Below are positions 1 through 8,609 of a DNA stretch of 41,847 nucleotides, piece after piece. Source of the DNA: an uncultured Lachnospiraceae bacterium (lineage in GTDB: Bacteria; Bacillota; Clostridia; Lachnospirales; Lachnospiraceae); the NCBI GenBank assembly GCA_910585905.1, contig CAJUID010000028.1, positions 1-41,847 on the forward strand, written 5' to 3'. Made by a program: the position numbers and the translations under genes. Position 1 is the stretch's first letter, and the number at the start of each line of letters is the position of its first letter. Below the pieces are notes generated by a model. The model was not told the DNA's origin and did no database searches. It worked only from the letters and a program-made list of their open reading frames with translations.

Positions 1-218
1 CGGATAATAAAAAGTTATCCATCATCTCATCAATCGAGGATAATCTTTTATTATCCTTGGTTTATTATAACAAACCATTCTCACTTTTCCATTATATTTC
101 TACCTTTTTCTGTGTCGGTTTAAGTCGAATCATATCTTTTTGTGTCGAAAAAACACTTTACTCAGCAAACTAAATTTTTATCGTTTTCTTCCCCTTCCTC
201 GCAATGCTGTATATGGAG

Positions 219-334
219 AGTCAAATACCCAGCAACAAGCTATGAGGCATGACCTGGCTTCTTTCTGGCAAGTTCGTCCCAAAAGGCGGGGATTTTGTCT
301 TTACTGCGTTTCGGTCGTTGCTAAGCGCAGAGTA
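219..334 (+). repeat. Structured repeat copy A (degenerate)
   Basis: It begins AGTCAAATACCC, like copies B, D and E. It shares the internal segment GGCATGACCTGGCTTCTT, close to copies D and E, and the 3' part CGTTGCT followed by a degenerate version of the CGCGGGAATAAA end. The flanking inverted repeat is weaker than in copy D. It has the same orientation as the other four copies and is followed about 35 bp later by copy B. Confidence 0.7.
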
Positions 335-367
335 ATTTTCATTTCCTTGTCATCATTACATACTCAA

Positions 368-473
368 AGTCAAATACCCCGTTGCTCTGCAGCGGGATAT
401 TTGACCATCGGGGGCGTGCTCGGATGATAAAAGCTTGCTTGCATCATCCTCACTTTGCCTTCGCGGGAATAAA
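368..473 (+). repeat. Structured repeat copy B (simple hairpin form)
   Basis: It starts AGTCAAATACCCCG and ends CGCGGGAATAAA, as copy D does. The 5' half is shortened to one long hairpin: 369-381 pairs with 393-405 with one mismatch, extended inward by TTGC/GCAG around a TCT loop. The 3' half carries a different hairpin, GGATGAT (422-428) with ATCATCC, in place of the GCCAA...TTGGC hairpin of copies C and D. Confidence 0.75.
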
Positions 474-475
474 AA

Positions 476-520
476 ACAAAGCAATTTTTCCTCCAATAGT
501 TGCTTTGTCCTTTTAAATTT
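476..520. terminator. Bidirectional terminator-like hairpin
   Basis: ACAAAGCAA (476-484) pairs perfectly with TTGCTTTGT (500-508). On the minus strand the stem is followed by TTTTTT (plus-strand A run 470-475), a good intrinsic-terminator shape. On the plus strand CCTTTTAAATTTT follows. It could end read-through from tatD, although it lies about 400 bp beyond that gene. Confidence 0.55.
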
Positions 521-757
521 TACTATTTTTAAATATATTATCTACTAAAATCTGCGTAAGTTATGCTATGATATTGGGGTCAAAAAGTTTCCTGCAAAAG
601 GCTCTCTCGAACCGCCGACACACTTACGGAACATTTTTTCTCTGTTATGTATCGCTGCGTGTGAGAGATATAATACGAGCGTTCCTCTAAAAAAACAAGA
701 AAAAAATAAAAATGCAGGCAAAATATATTTTTTGACGAGTAACTAACCGAAAATTAT

Positions 758-790
758 TTTCTATATCATTGACGGTGAATGATATAGAAA
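758..790. repeat. 13-bp perfect inverted repeat
   Basis: TTTCTATATCATT (758-770) and AATGATATAGAAA (778-790) are exact reverse complements around a 7-base GC-rich loop. It lies 114 bp past the tatD stop on tatD's downstream side, so it may be part of the tatD transcript end, but the following bases are only weakly U-rich. Confidence 0.5.
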
Positions 791-903
791 TACATGCTGC
801 TGCCCTGGTATTAACTGCGCAAATAGTTCGTCCTTCATTGCATATTATGAAATCATCTTAAAAGAATAACTGCAAGAAATAACTCCATTTATAGATTATT
901 AAA

Positions 904-1680
904 TCAGGCATTGATCCGAAAAATTCTCTCCGTATTTTTTCTTGCATTTTTCATCAACACATCTTCCGATACTTTCATATATTTTGCTAAATCCCTTACC
1001 ACATACTTAATATTTTGAGGCACGTTTGTCCTGTCAAGGCCTGAAACGTTTTTAGGAGTCAGATATGGGGCATCCGTCTCCACTAAAATTCTGTCAAGTG
1101 GAATGATATGCACTGCCTCCCGCAAGTCCTTTCCACGGCGATCGTCACAAATCCAGCCTGTAATGCCAATGTAAAAACCCATAGATAAATATTTCTCCAA
1201 TGTTGCTTTATCGCCCGTGAAACAATGTACCACTGACCTTTTACAAACATCAGGATGTCTTTTAAATCTCTTGACAAAATCAACCGTAGCACTACGTTCA
1301 TGGAGAAATAACGGCTTATTAAGTTTTTCCGCCAACAGAATATGCTTTTCCAAACACCTGATCTGGTTCTCCTTCGTAGAAAACATGCGGTCATAATCCA
1401 AGCCACACTCTCCTACTGCCACAATCCTGTTATTTTCAGCTATAATTTTCTCAATCAATTGAAAGTCTTCTTGTTTTGCACGGTCGGCGTTATGCGGATG
1501 TATCCCAGCTGTACCGAAAACCTCATGACTTTTTACAAAATCATTTATCTTCTTATTCTCTTCCATATCTGTCCCAGTTAAAATGCAGCACACCTCATGA
1601 TCCTCTGCATCTGCAATGATCCGTTCAGAATCTGGAAACTGTTTACAAAACAAATTTAAACCTATATCATAATATTTCAT
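904..1680 (-). CDS. tatD: TatD family metal-dependent deoxyribonuclease
   Basis: TatD-type TIM-barrel metallohydrolase, 258 residues, likely a Mg-dependent 3'-5' DNA exonuclease acting in the cytoplasm. The protein opens DIGLNL, as in E. coli TatD, rather than the HxH opening of the YcfH/TatD-like paralogues. Visible metal and catalytic motifs are GIHPH (59-63), GECGLD (90-95), H127 in LFLHER, H152 in VVHCFTG and ETDAPYL (201-207). I chose the ATG at 1680 because AAGGAG lies about 10 bases upstream; the ATG 27 bases further upstream has no ribosome binding site and would place that AAGGAG inside the gene. The gene stands alone, with repeat copy C directly upstream. Family assignment is firm; the physiological substrate is not shown by sequence. 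Confidence 0.93.
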   Translation of the reverse strand: MKYYDIGLNLFCKQFPDSERIIADAEDHEVCCILTGTDMEENKKINDFVKSHEVFGTAGIHPHNADRAKQEDFQLIEKIIAENNRIVAVGECGLDYDRMFSTKENQIRCLEKHILLAEKLNKPLFLHERSATVDFVKRFKRHPDVCKRSVVHCFTGDKATLEKYLSMGFYIGITGWICDDRRGKDLREAVHIIPLDRILVETDAPYLTPKNVSGLDRTNVPQNIKYVVRDLAKYMKVSEDVLMKNARKNTERIFRINA

Positions 1681-1719
1681 AATCTCTAAACTCCTTCTAC
1701 AAACCATTTTTTCATAATC

Positions 1720-1847
1720 AACAACCCCGCTGCAAGCAACGGGGTATCAAACTTGCAACGCTGCAGAGCAGCGGGGTATGTGACCCGCGCGCAGTCGCCA
1801 AGTGCAAGCAAGCTTGCGTTTGGCTCGTTGCGTACGCGAGAATCAAA
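1720..1847 (+). repeat. Structured repeat copy C
   Basis: The 5' AGTCAAAT is missing, but CCCCGCTGCAAGCAACGGGG, the AGCGGGGTATGTGACC segment, and the whole 3' half (CAGTCGCCAA...TTGGCTCGTTGCG...CGCGAGAAT) match copy D. The 3' hairpin is GCCAA-GT-GCAAGC-AA-GCTTGC-GT-TTGGC (1797-1824). It differs from copy D by a paired change that keeps the stem. It lies between the tatD start and the 3' end of a short ORF whose stop codon falls in the repeat's last bases. Confidence 0.75.
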
Positions 1848-2028
1848 CTTTTCTGTCCTCTACTTTAATCATTGAATGCATAGCCTTTGACAAAAACAAT
1901 ATTTCAGACATTTTATCTAAATGAAAAGCAGCATAAGTATACCCCCTACATGTATTATAATTAGCACCATATACCATGTCAAATCCATTTTTCTGCCCTT
2001 CATCCATTTGACATTTAACTTCTATCAT
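1843..2028 (-). CDS. Short unidentified ORF, possibly a gene remnant
   Basis: The frame encodes 61 residues, is Cys/Met-containing and is mostly soluble. I recognise no family. No good ribosome binding site precedes the ATG at 2028, and the TGA stop (1843-1845) is supplied by the conserved right end of repeat copy C. Either the repeat truncated the 3' end of a longer gene, or the frame is spurious. The upstream side holds an inverted repeat (TATTATGCTA near 2029-2038, TAGCATAATA near 2095-2104) with no known role. I would treat it as a low-confidence fragment. Confidence 0.25.
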   Translation of the reverse strand: MIEVKCQMDEGQKNGFDMVYGANYNTCRGYTYAAFHLDKMSEILFLSKAMHSMIKVEDRKV

Positions 2029-2187
2029 ATTATGCTAGAATCAATAGTAGATATCAATGCATGTCTACATACAAATTGTTTATCTACTGGATATTAGCAT
2101 AATACTAGAGTCAAAAGCAATTAACAACATAAAAACAGCTTTTTTCAGTACGATTTGAGCCACAGAAAACATGGCAAGGGGGATGAT

Positions 2188-2847
2188 ATGACTCAAAATA
2201 CATTAAAAATCAGCAGTGCCATTCTATGGGTAATGTCATATTTAGGGATTATGCTTCTCTATACATTTTTAGATGTGGCAATTTGGAGAAAATTCTTTCC
2301 AGATAACTCAGAATGGATTAATTGTATCATAATCATACTATTTGTATACGCATTTATTCAGATACTAAAAAAACAATCTCAGATAGCTATTTTGTCTAAT
2401 ATAACAATCAGCGGTATTTTCATGGCAATCGCCTGCTCCGCCTTATTTTTCTTACTCTTAGACAATTGCCTAGACCCTATATTTGAAAGTTTCTTTCCAC
2501 AAAGTGAGAAGGAATATCAGGAAACGATTCAAAGCTTAGTCAAATCCCCTGTAACAAGCTTGCTGCAAGTATGCATAATCGCACCTGTCATAGAAGAAAT
2601 TTTAATGAGAGGTTTTGTCCTGGAGGGGTTGAAACATACCTATGGAACTTCAGCCGCATTGCTGCTCTCCTCTCTGCTTTTTGCTATTCTCCATTTTAAT
2701 ATGGTACAAACCTTATCCGCATTAGTCTGTGGAATCCTTTTAGGATGCCTATATTTAAAAACAAATGCAATCTTTTGTTGTATTATTGCACATGCCGGAT
2801 ATAATCTAATTTCTTATATCAGCGCAGTTGCATCAAAATACTCCTAA
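2188..2847 (+). CDS. CPBP family intramembrane metalloprotease
   Basis: CAAX-protease/bacteriocin-processing (CPBP, Abi) family membrane protein of 219 residues. Hydrophobic segments cover most of the chain. The three family motifs are in order: EEILMRG (136-142) with the EExxxR signature, H169 in FAILHF, and H202 with N206 in AHAGYN. These residues form the metal and catalytic site in the cytoplasmic membrane. I prefer the ATG at 2188, which has AAGGGGG six bases upstream, over the in-frame TTG at 2155. It is a single gene facing away from tatD and converging on lon, with a shared terminator between them. The substrate is unknown; members process prenylated proteins or peptides or confer bacteriocin immunity, and nothing here separates those roles. 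Confidence 0.88.
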   Translation: MTQNTLKISSAILWVMSYLGIMLLYTFLDVAIWRKFFPDNSEWINCIIIILFVYAFIQILKKQSQIAILSNITISGIFMAIACSALFFLLLDNCLDPIFESFFPQSEKEYQETIQSLVKSPVTSLLQVCIIAPVIEEILMRGFVLEGLKHTYGTSAALLLSSLLFAILHFNMVQTLSALVCGILLGCLYLKTNAIFCCIIAHAGYNLISYISAVASKYS

Positions 2848-2864
2848 AACTTTACCATTTACAT

Positions 2865-2923
2865 AAAAAGAACCCTAAAGCATATGCAAAAATTAATTTC
2901 ATATTCGCTTCAGGGTTCTTTTT
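2865..2923. terminator. Bidirectional terminator between CPBP gene and lon
   Basis: AAAAAGAACCCT (2865-2876) pairs with AGGGTTCTTTTT (2912-2923), extended by AAG/CTT toward the loop. A-rich and T-rich flanks make it work as an intrinsic terminator on both strands for the two convergent genes. Confidence 0.8.
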
Positions 2924-2935
2924 ATGCTACAATAC

Positions 2936-5239
2936 CTACAGTTCTAGTCCCATACTTTCTTTTGCCACTTCCCGGATAGATGCTACTGGTATAATCTTCA
3001 ATTTCGCTATGATTTCCTCTGGCACCTCTTTTAAATCCTCTTCATTTTTGGACGGAATCAACACAGTCTGTATGCCTGCTCTCTGGGCGGCCATAAGCTT
3101 TTCTGGAAGCCCGCCGATTGGCAGCACTTCCCCTCTTAGGGATACTTCCCCTGTCATTGCAAGCTTTTTCTTAACCGGTTTTCCGGTTACAAGGGAACTG
3201 AGCGCCGTAAATAGCGTAACTCCTGCAGACGGCCCATCCTTTGGCACAGCCCCCTCTGGCACATGGATATGAACATCTTTTTTCTCAAAATCTTTCATAT
3301 CCTCTGAAAAATGTGACTTTACAAGCGTGTAGGCAATTTCTGCTGATTCCTTCATAACATCTCCAAGCTGGCCGGTAATCTGGATTTTTCCTTTGCCCCT
3401 TGTCTGCATCGTCTCAATAAAGAGAATTTCCCCGCCAACCTGCGTCCAGGCAAGCCCTGTCGCAACGCCCGGAACCGCCTTTTTCAAAGCTTCATCATGG
3501 TTCGTTACTTTTTTGCCTAAAATGTCATACAGTTCACTTTCTTTCACAGTAAATTTCATATCAGATACATCACTTTCACTCTCCTGCTCCAAAAGCTTTA
3601 CCACCGCATAACGGCATATTTTGTCAAGCTGTTTGCGCAATCCACGCACCCCTGCCTCCATCGTATATTCCGAAATAATTTTCTTTAACACTCCCTGTGA
3701 TATGGAAACCTGCCCTTTCTTTAGGCCAACATCCTCTACCGCCTTTGGCAAAAGATATTTTCTTCCAATCTGGTATTTTTCAAGCGGTGTATACCCGGAT
3801 AAGTTAATTATTTCCATTCTATCTAAAAGCGGTTTTGGAATTCCCTCCGTTGTATTCGCTGTACAGAGGAAAAACACCTTAGATAAGTCGTAAGGCACAT
3901 TCATATAATGATCTACAAATGAATTATTCTGCTCTGGATCAAGCACCTCCAATAAGGCACTCGCCGGATCCCCATGATACTCTGCAGCAATCTTGTCAAT
4001 TTCATCCAGCACCATAACAGGATTATTCACGCCGGAACGCTTCATTCCCTCCATAATACGCCCCGGCATTGCTCCCACATACGTTCTTCTATGGCCGCGG
4101 ATTTCCGCCTCATCCCGGATTCCCCCCAGACTGATCCTCACATACTCCCTGCCCATAGCATTTGCAACACTCTGCCCCATACTGGTTTTTCCGGTACCCG
4201 GCGCGCCGACAAAGAGTAAAATAGAACCGGTCTGCCTTCCCTTTAAGCTTGTGACTGCAATCTGCTCCAATACTCTTTTTTTCACTTTTTCCAAGCCAAA
4301 ATGGTCTTTTTCCAGAATCTTCCTTGCCTCAGAAAGTTCTATCCTTTTTTCCTCCCCATCTTTCCACGCAAGGCAAGTAACAAAGTCCAGATAATCATAT
4401 AACGTCCCATATTCATGCCCCTGGCTTCCCTCCATAGTAAAACGCTTTAGCACACGCTCCGCTTCACGCTGTGCCTCCTCTGGCATCCCTGCCTCTTTGA
4501 TTTTCTGGGCAAACATTTCCTCCTCCGAAGAAAAATCCTCGTCCATTTCATCTAGCTGTTCCTCCAAAAGTTTGATCTGCCGCTTAATCGCCATAACTTT
4601 ATAAGCATCCTGCTGCTCCTGCGTCAGCTTCTGGTTCAGCTCATTCTTCACCTCATGGCTGCCTACCAAACGACGGACCCCTTCTAGGATCAGATGGTAG
4701 CGCTCCTTAACCGAGTTTGATGCCAAAATAGCATAGCGCTCCGACTCATCAATTTCCAGATAAGCGCCGAGATTTGTTGCCGCCTCGTTTAGATTCTTCC
4801 AACGGCGGATATATCCCCGCATCCAGACACCGCCCGGAAGGTCCTTTACTAAGTCCTCCGCATGCTGCTTAAATTCTAAAAAGATTTCCTGCTGCTCACT
4901 CTCCGAGAGATCCTCCTCATCCATAAGAACATCAAAAGAAGCATCCACCCTGCCATCATCAAAAACAAGGTCATGGATTTTCACCCGTTCTTTGGTGTCT
5001 ACGACTAAAAGGTTATTACCCTCATGGTTAATCGTAGAAATTGCCTCCGCCAAAAGCCCCACATCATAAAAGTCTTCAACAGACAATTCTCCTCGTTCTT
5101 TTTGCTCTTTAATCGGCACAATAAGAAAATTATCCTCATTTTTTATATTTTCAATTTCTTTTTTCGAAAAAACATCCTCCTGCACATTAATCTGTACATT
5201 CGACAAAATCAACGTATCATATACAGGTATGACTAACAT
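2936..5239 (-). CDS. lon: ATP-dependent protease Lon
   Basis: LonA-type AAA+ serine protease, 767 residues, which degrades misfolded and regulatory proteins in the cytoplasm. Order of domains: N-terminal substrate-binding region (about 1-200), charged coiled-coil linker (about 200-265), AAA+ module with Walker A GAPGTGKT (345-352) and Walker B VMVLDEID (408-415), and C-terminal peptidase domain with catalytic Ser671 in PKDGPSAG and Lys714 in LPEKL. Length is typical of the family. AGGAGG precedes the ATG at 5239. It is monocistronic, ends at the shared terminator at 2865-2923, and has a CIRCE-like HrcA operator about 85 bp upstream, so heat-shock control is likely. Confidence 0.97.
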   Translation of the reverse strand: MLVIPVYDTLILSNVQINVQEDVFSKKEIENIKNEDNFLIVPIKEQKERGELSVEDFYDVGLLAEAISTINHEGNNLLVVDTKERVKIHDLVFDDGRVDASFDVLMDEEDLSESEQQEIFLEFKQHAEDLVKDLPGGVWMRGYIRRWKNLNEAATNLGAYLEIDESERYAILASNSVKERYHLILEGVRRLVGSHEVKNELNQKLTQEQQDAYKVMAIKRQIKLLEEQLDEMDEDFSSEEEMFAQKIKEAGMPEEAQREAERVLKRFTMEGSQGHEYGTLYDYLDFVTCLAWKDGEEKRIELSEARKILEKDHFGLEKVKKRVLEQIAVTSLKGRQTGSILLFVGAPGTGKTSMGQSVANAMGREYVRISLGGIRDEAEIRGHRRTYVGAMPGRIMEGMKRSGVNNPVMVLDEIDKIAAEYHGDPASALLEVLDPEQNNSFVDHYMNVPYDLSKVFFLCTANTTEGIPKPLLDRMEIINLSGYTPLEKYQIGRKYLLPKAVEDVGLKKGQVSISQGVLKKIISEYTMEAGVRGLRKQLDKICRYAVVKLLEQESESDVSDMKFTVKESELYDILGKKVTNHDEALKKAVPGVATGLAWTQVGGEILFIETMQTRGKGKIQITGQLGDVMKESAEIAYTLVKSHFSEDMKDFEKKDVHIHVPEGAVPKDGPSAGVTLFTALSSLVTGKPVKKKLAMTGEVSLRGEVLPIGGLPEKLMAAQRAGIQTVLIPSKNEEDLKEVPEEIIAKLKIIPVASIREVAKESMGLEL

Positions 5240-5865
5240 AAGCTCCTCCTATCTATCCTGAAAATTTGTCAGGTACTGTCCGCTCCGATAGAACGCATAT
5301 CCTCAAAAACTCCCAACACTTGTCAGCACTTCTCTTAAACGAGTGCTAATCTCTGCCAGAAAGAAAAGGGCACCGCTTGAAACAATTTCAAAACGTTTAC
5401 CCATATAACAAACAAGCGCAAATGACTATTTGAATCTGCGCTTGCTATTAGCAAAATAGTAGCATTGAATCGAAAATTTGTCAAGTTCCGGTTTGACTTT
5501 TTCAAATAATGTAACGTTAGTTTATGCGTTATAACGCCTTACTGTGCAGCCATTCTTCTAATACCCTTCAGTCTTTTTTCACAACATCCCCACTTGACCC
5601 TCTGCCCTTTACATTTTCCACCATACGAATGACCAAAACAGATTTCTCTATCTCTTTTTCAACAGTAAAAACAAAAAACCAACCTAACTCCGTTCCAGAA
5701 ACAGAAAGATATATCCCTTCCTTTTTGCTATAATGTTGATACGATTTATCAGAAAATATGAAATCTTATGCAACCAAACTCCATTTTTATCGGGATATAT
5801 AGTGAAGGCATATATTACTTAGGCAGTTAAATACAAATCCAAAAACATTAGAAGGGAGTGACTTT
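5240..5865. other. Divergent intergenic region lon / ECF sigma
   Basis: This 626-bp spacer holds the lon CIRCE operator and a hairpin of CAAGCGCA (5413-5420) with TGCGCTTG (5437-5444). A TATAAT (5729-5734) may be the -10 of the sigma gene, although I see no good -35. A 69-codon plus-strand frame at 5524-5733 has no ribosome binding site and low-complexity composition, so I do not call it a gene. Confidence 0.5.
5323..5349. promoter_or_regulatory. CIRCE operator (HrcA binding site) upstream of lon
   Basis: TCAGCACTT, nine bases, then GAGTGCTAA. The right arm is an exact match to the CIRCE consensus (TTAGCACTC-N9-GAGTGCTAA) and the left arm matches 7 of 9, with the exact 9-base spacing. It starts 84 bp upstream of the lon ATG. 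A CTGACA inside the minus-strand copy could be the lon -35, which would put the operator over the promoter. Confidence 0.85.
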
Positions 5866-6423
5866 ATGCAGGATGACAGGATTGTTGCAATGTACTGGCA
5901 GCGAGATGAATCGGCCATCCGTGAGACAGAGAAAAAATATGGGCGATATCTCCTAAAAATAGCCCAAAATATTCTTTGTGATCTAGAAGATAGCAAAGAA
6001 AGCGTTAATGACACTTATATGAGAGCCTGGAATTCTATACCGCCTCACAAGCCATGTGTCCTTTCGTCCTATCTCGGCAAAATCACCAGGCAACTGTCAA
6101 TTGATATCTTGCGGACAAAAAGCAGGGTAAAGCGGCAGGCCTCAGAATATGCTGTTTCTCTTTCGGAGCTGGAGGACTGCATTCCAAACGGCAACACAAC
6201 GGAACAAAATGTTGATCTGCATTTGTTAGCGGATGCAATTAACAAATATCTTGGCACATTATCAAAAGATGCACGCACAACCTTTATGGGAAGGTATTAC
6301 TATATGGATTCTATCAAAGAAGTAGCTGCTTATCACAATATGAGCGAATCCAAAGTAAAAAGCATGCTATACCGTACCCGACAAGGACTAAAAGCTCATT
6401 TAGAACAGGAGGGATTTATATGA
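5866..6423 (+). CDS. ECF-type RNA polymerase sigma factor
   Basis: Sigma-70 family factor of the small ECF class, 185 residues. Region 2 lies at about 20-90 and includes a stretch resembling the core-binding and -10 recognition helices (DTYMRAW near 50, then a Ser/Tyr/Leu-rich segment). Region 4 lies at about 125-180 and ends in a helix-turn-helix with SESKVKSMLYRTRQGL. Regions 1.1 and 3 are absent, as expected for the class. AGGGAG stands about 7 bases before the ATG. Its stop overlaps the start of the next gene (ATGA at 6420-6423), which encodes a membrane protein. This is the usual sigma / anti-sigma arrangement, so the partner probably holds the factor at the membrane. The signal it answers is unknown. 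Confidence 0.9.
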   Translation: MQDDRIVAMYWQRDESAIRETEKKYGRYLLKIAQNILCDLEDSKESVNDTYMRAWNSIPPHKPCVLSSYLGKITRQLSIDILRTKSRVKRQASEYAVSLSELEDCIPNGNTTEQNVDLHLLADAINKYLGTLSKDARTTFMGRYYYMDSIKEVAAYHNMSESKVKSMLYRTRQGLKAHLEQEGFI

Positions 6424-7694
6424 AAAGAGAACAGATTAGCGACGCTTTCAATTTATTAAATGATGCATTTATAATTGAAACAGACATCCTGCGAAACAGC
6501 CGTAAGCAAAAGCCAAAAGATATAGTCTTACAGAAAACCCTTTATCTGGTCAAAAAACACTGGAAATGGACCGCTGCTGCCTGCCTCGCCCTAACAGTAT
6601 TTGCTGGAAGCAAGTTGCTTTCCCACAATCCTACAGATATAAGCCAACCAGCCCAGACAAAAGACCTTCCAATGCTTTCTATCTCAGAATATATCAATGA
6701 AGGAATGGGATTTGAGGGCCTCTGGGCTTATGACATCTCTGACCTAACTGACAGCAATCCCTGGAATGAAGCGGCATCGCCATCGTCCCTGCCTGTTTTC
6801 CGAAACCAGTTATCTTATAATAAAGACTTTGTTGCAACTGGAGCCGATTTTGGAAAAATGAGAGAGCTTTTAACCGATCTGGCAGGCAGGCTCGGACTGG
6901 ATGAAAATTCCCTTACCATCAAAGATAACGCACCGGACGAGGAGGAAAAAAAGGAAATCACTGAAAAGATGGAGGGCGATGTTCCAGATGGATACTTTAA
7001 CCCGACCCAACTCACTACTAAAAAAAATGGCATGGAAATTACAGTTGACCAGACAATGTTAGGAACAGTTTCCTTTGCACCTGCCATAAAACTCCCAAAA
7101 CAATTTCACTTTGCAGATTCCGCATCCTATGAGGAAACTGCTGCCGTGGCAAACTATCTGAAGGAGCAATACAAAAACTTGATCCATTTAGATAACCCAC
7201 AGCTAAATATTTCTGGTGGTGATTACAGCAACTCCGAAAATGGTTCCAGCCTACAACAAGAATATAAAATTTCATTTTATGAAACAGGCAAAAATATTTC
7301 AGAATCAATTATAAACTATAATTTCAGACAAATTAGCTTTGATTGCGATGATACTGGAAAACTTAGCCTTGCAAGCCTTGACCAAACAGATTTATCACAA
7401 AAAATGGGCAATTATCCTATCATTACATCAAAAGACGCCAAAAATCTGTTATTAAATGGCAACTATATTACCTCAGTACCATATCAACTCCCTGGCGAAA
7501 AATTCGTTGCCAAGACAGAGCTAATATACAGGACTGGTACAAATGAAAAATATTTTATGCCATATTACCGTTTTTATGTAGAACTTCCCGAAGAGGAACG
7601 GGACGGGCTGAAAACATACGGCGCTTACTATGTCCCCGCTGTAGCAAAAAAATACCTCTCCAATATGCCGCTCTGGGATGGAAGTTTTAATTAA
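6420..7694 (+). CDS. Single-pass membrane protein, putative anti-sigma factor
   Basis: The protein has 424 residues. A short basic cytoplasmic N-terminus (about 1-47) is followed by one transmembrane helix (about 48-68, HWKWTAAACLALTVFAGS) and a large predicted extracytoplasmic domain rich in Asp, Asn, Tyr and Ser. I recognise no zinc-binding anti-sigma motif (HxxxCxxC) and no enzymatic motif. The 4-bp ATGA overlap with the ECF sigma gene implies translational coupling, and topology fits a sensor that sequesters the sigma factor. The function is inferred from position and topology only. The outer domain could bind a ligand or sense envelope stress. A hairpin terminator follows the gene. Confidence 0.75.
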   Translation: MKREQISDAFNLLNDAFIIETDILRNSRKQKPKDIVLQKTLYLVKKHWKWTAAACLALTVFAGSKLLSHNPTDISQPAQTKDLPMLSISEYINEGMGFEGLWAYDISDLTDSNPWNEAASPSSLPVFRNQLSYNKDFVATGADFGKMRELLTDLAGRLGLDENSLTIKDNAPDEEEKKEITEKMEGDVPDGYFNPTQLTTKKNGMEITVDQTMLGTVSFAPAIKLPKQFHFADSASYEETAAVANYLKEQYKNLIHLDNPQLNISGGDYSNSENGSSLQQEYKISFYETGKNISESIINYNFRQISFDCDDTGKLSLASLDQTDLSQKMGNYPIITSKDAKNLLLNGNYITSVPYQLPGEKFVAKTELIYRTGTNEKYFMPYYRFYVELPEEERDGLKTYGAYYVPAVAKKYLSNMPLWDGSFN

Positions 7695-7721
7695 CCATCT
7701 TGAAGAAACAAAAATATAAAT

Positions 7722-7757
7722 GGCGATTGCAAGAGTGCAAAACACAGGGCAATCGCC
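7722..7757. terminator. Hairpin after sigma / anti-sigma pair
   Basis: GGCGATTGC (7722-7730) pairs perfectly with GCAATCGCC (7749-7757). It lies 28 bp past the stop of the membrane protein and before the end of the convergent gene at 7841. The following bases are T-rich (GTTTGTATGATGTTT) but not a clean T run. Confidence 0.6.
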
Positions 7758-7840
7758 GTTTGTATGATGTTTCTAAAAGCAGCATATAAGTTTTTATAGG
7801 CACACATCCGAATAGTTCATTTCTTTTCCCTTGTCACATT

Positions 7841-8527
7841 TCATGAATTATCACAAACGACTTGTTTTCTTATCTGCTTATAGTTTGTTAGAACCCCCTG
7901 ATCTGACGTAATAATTTCCAAATCCTTAATTTCCCCGTAGTGGTATTCCCCTTCCTCCAGCCTTTTAGCATCCACTGCAACCACATTGCCCTGCTGCACC
8001 GGAAACTTTGAATACAATACTGTGCTTGGCAGAAATGTATTCTTTTCCTGTTCTGACATCTGGTATCCTTTGGCCGCTTTCAGCTTTTTTAAAAATACAT
8101 AGTATTCTTCCCCCTCCTTCATTAGCTGATATCCCCCCGCTGTATCATATGATTTACTGATGGCATAAGAAAAACCGGCCGGTTCATAGATATATATATC
8201 CTGTCCTTCCTTCTGGCTTCCTCTATAAATCTTCTTGACAATCACTTTCGTTTTTGTAACTGCATGGATTGACAGCTTTCTCTCCTTTGTGGCATACACT
8301 TTGGCAATCAGGTCAGCCTTCCTCACTAAATCACTGTAATCCTTGATACAATCCGACAATCCATTCTCCCGGGCATCTTGTAACTGGACAGAATATCCCT
8401 CTAAAAATTCCATCTCTTCAAATGTACGATATCCCGTATAACTGCTCCGCACTGCAATTCCCAGAGCAAAACAAAGGATAGCGATACATAAAATAACTCC
8501 AAAAAATACTTTTGAACCTTTTGTCAT
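7841..8527 (-). CDS. Membrane-anchored protein of unknown function, ABC-module member
   Basis: About 228 residues with one N-terminal hydrophobic segment (VFFGVILCIAILCFALGIAV) and a predicted extracytoplasmic remainder with a beta-rich central part. I do not recognise the family. The last gene of the minus-strand run RR-kinase-permeases-ATPase, it begins 83 bp beyond the ATPase gene. The start is uncertain: ATG at 8527, GTG at 8536 and TTG at 8539 are in frame, and GAGG lies four bases before the GTG. Position suggests a surface accessory to the transporter or to signal sensing, but nothing in the sequence proves it. Confidence 0.65.
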   Translation of the reverse strand: MTKGSKVFFGVILCIAILCFALGIAVRSSYTGYRTFEEMEFLEGYSVQLQDARENGLSDCIKDYSDLVRKADLIAKVYATKERKLSIHAVTKTKVIVKKIYRGSQKEGQDIYIYEPAGFSYAISKSYDTAGGYQLMKEGEEYYVFLKKLKAAKGYQMSEQEKNTFLPSTVLYSKFPVQQGNVVAVDAKRLEEGEYHYGEIKDLEIITSDQGVLTNYKQIRKQVVCDNS

Positions 8528-8609
8528 AATCCGCACCAAGCCTCAAACAAAATACTTTTATCTTCATTTGAGGCGCAAACATAAAAGATGAAAGATGTGT
8601 GTTTGCATT

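Larger units (their letters stand above)
1..903. other. Gene-free region with repeats and hairpins
   Basis: I see no credible gene here. Open frames in it overlap repeat copies A and B and lack a ribosome binding site or a recognisable protein. The first 60 bases hold two small hairpins built on GGATAA/TTATCC (2-20 and 37-57). Repeat copies A and B follow, then a terminator-like hairpin at 476-508 and a 13-bp perfect inverted repeat at 758-790. The stretch 545-720 has no feature I can name. Confidence 0.6.

Noticed and set aside
110..150. TGTCGAA motifs resembling Spo0A boxes
   Set aside because: Short motif, no gene downstream on the plus strand, so no support for function.
140..427. 95-codon plus-strand frame
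   Set aside because: It runs through repeat copies A and B, has no ribosome binding site and no recognisable protein.
600..640. GGTTCGA-like T-arm on the minus strand suggesting a tRNA
   Set aside because: The stem does not pair properly and no acceptor, D or anticodon arms can be built around it.
5524..5733. 69-codon plus-strand frame upstream of the sigma gene
   Set aside because: Low-complexity Ser/Thr/Phe composition, no ribosome binding site, spans promoter-like DNA.
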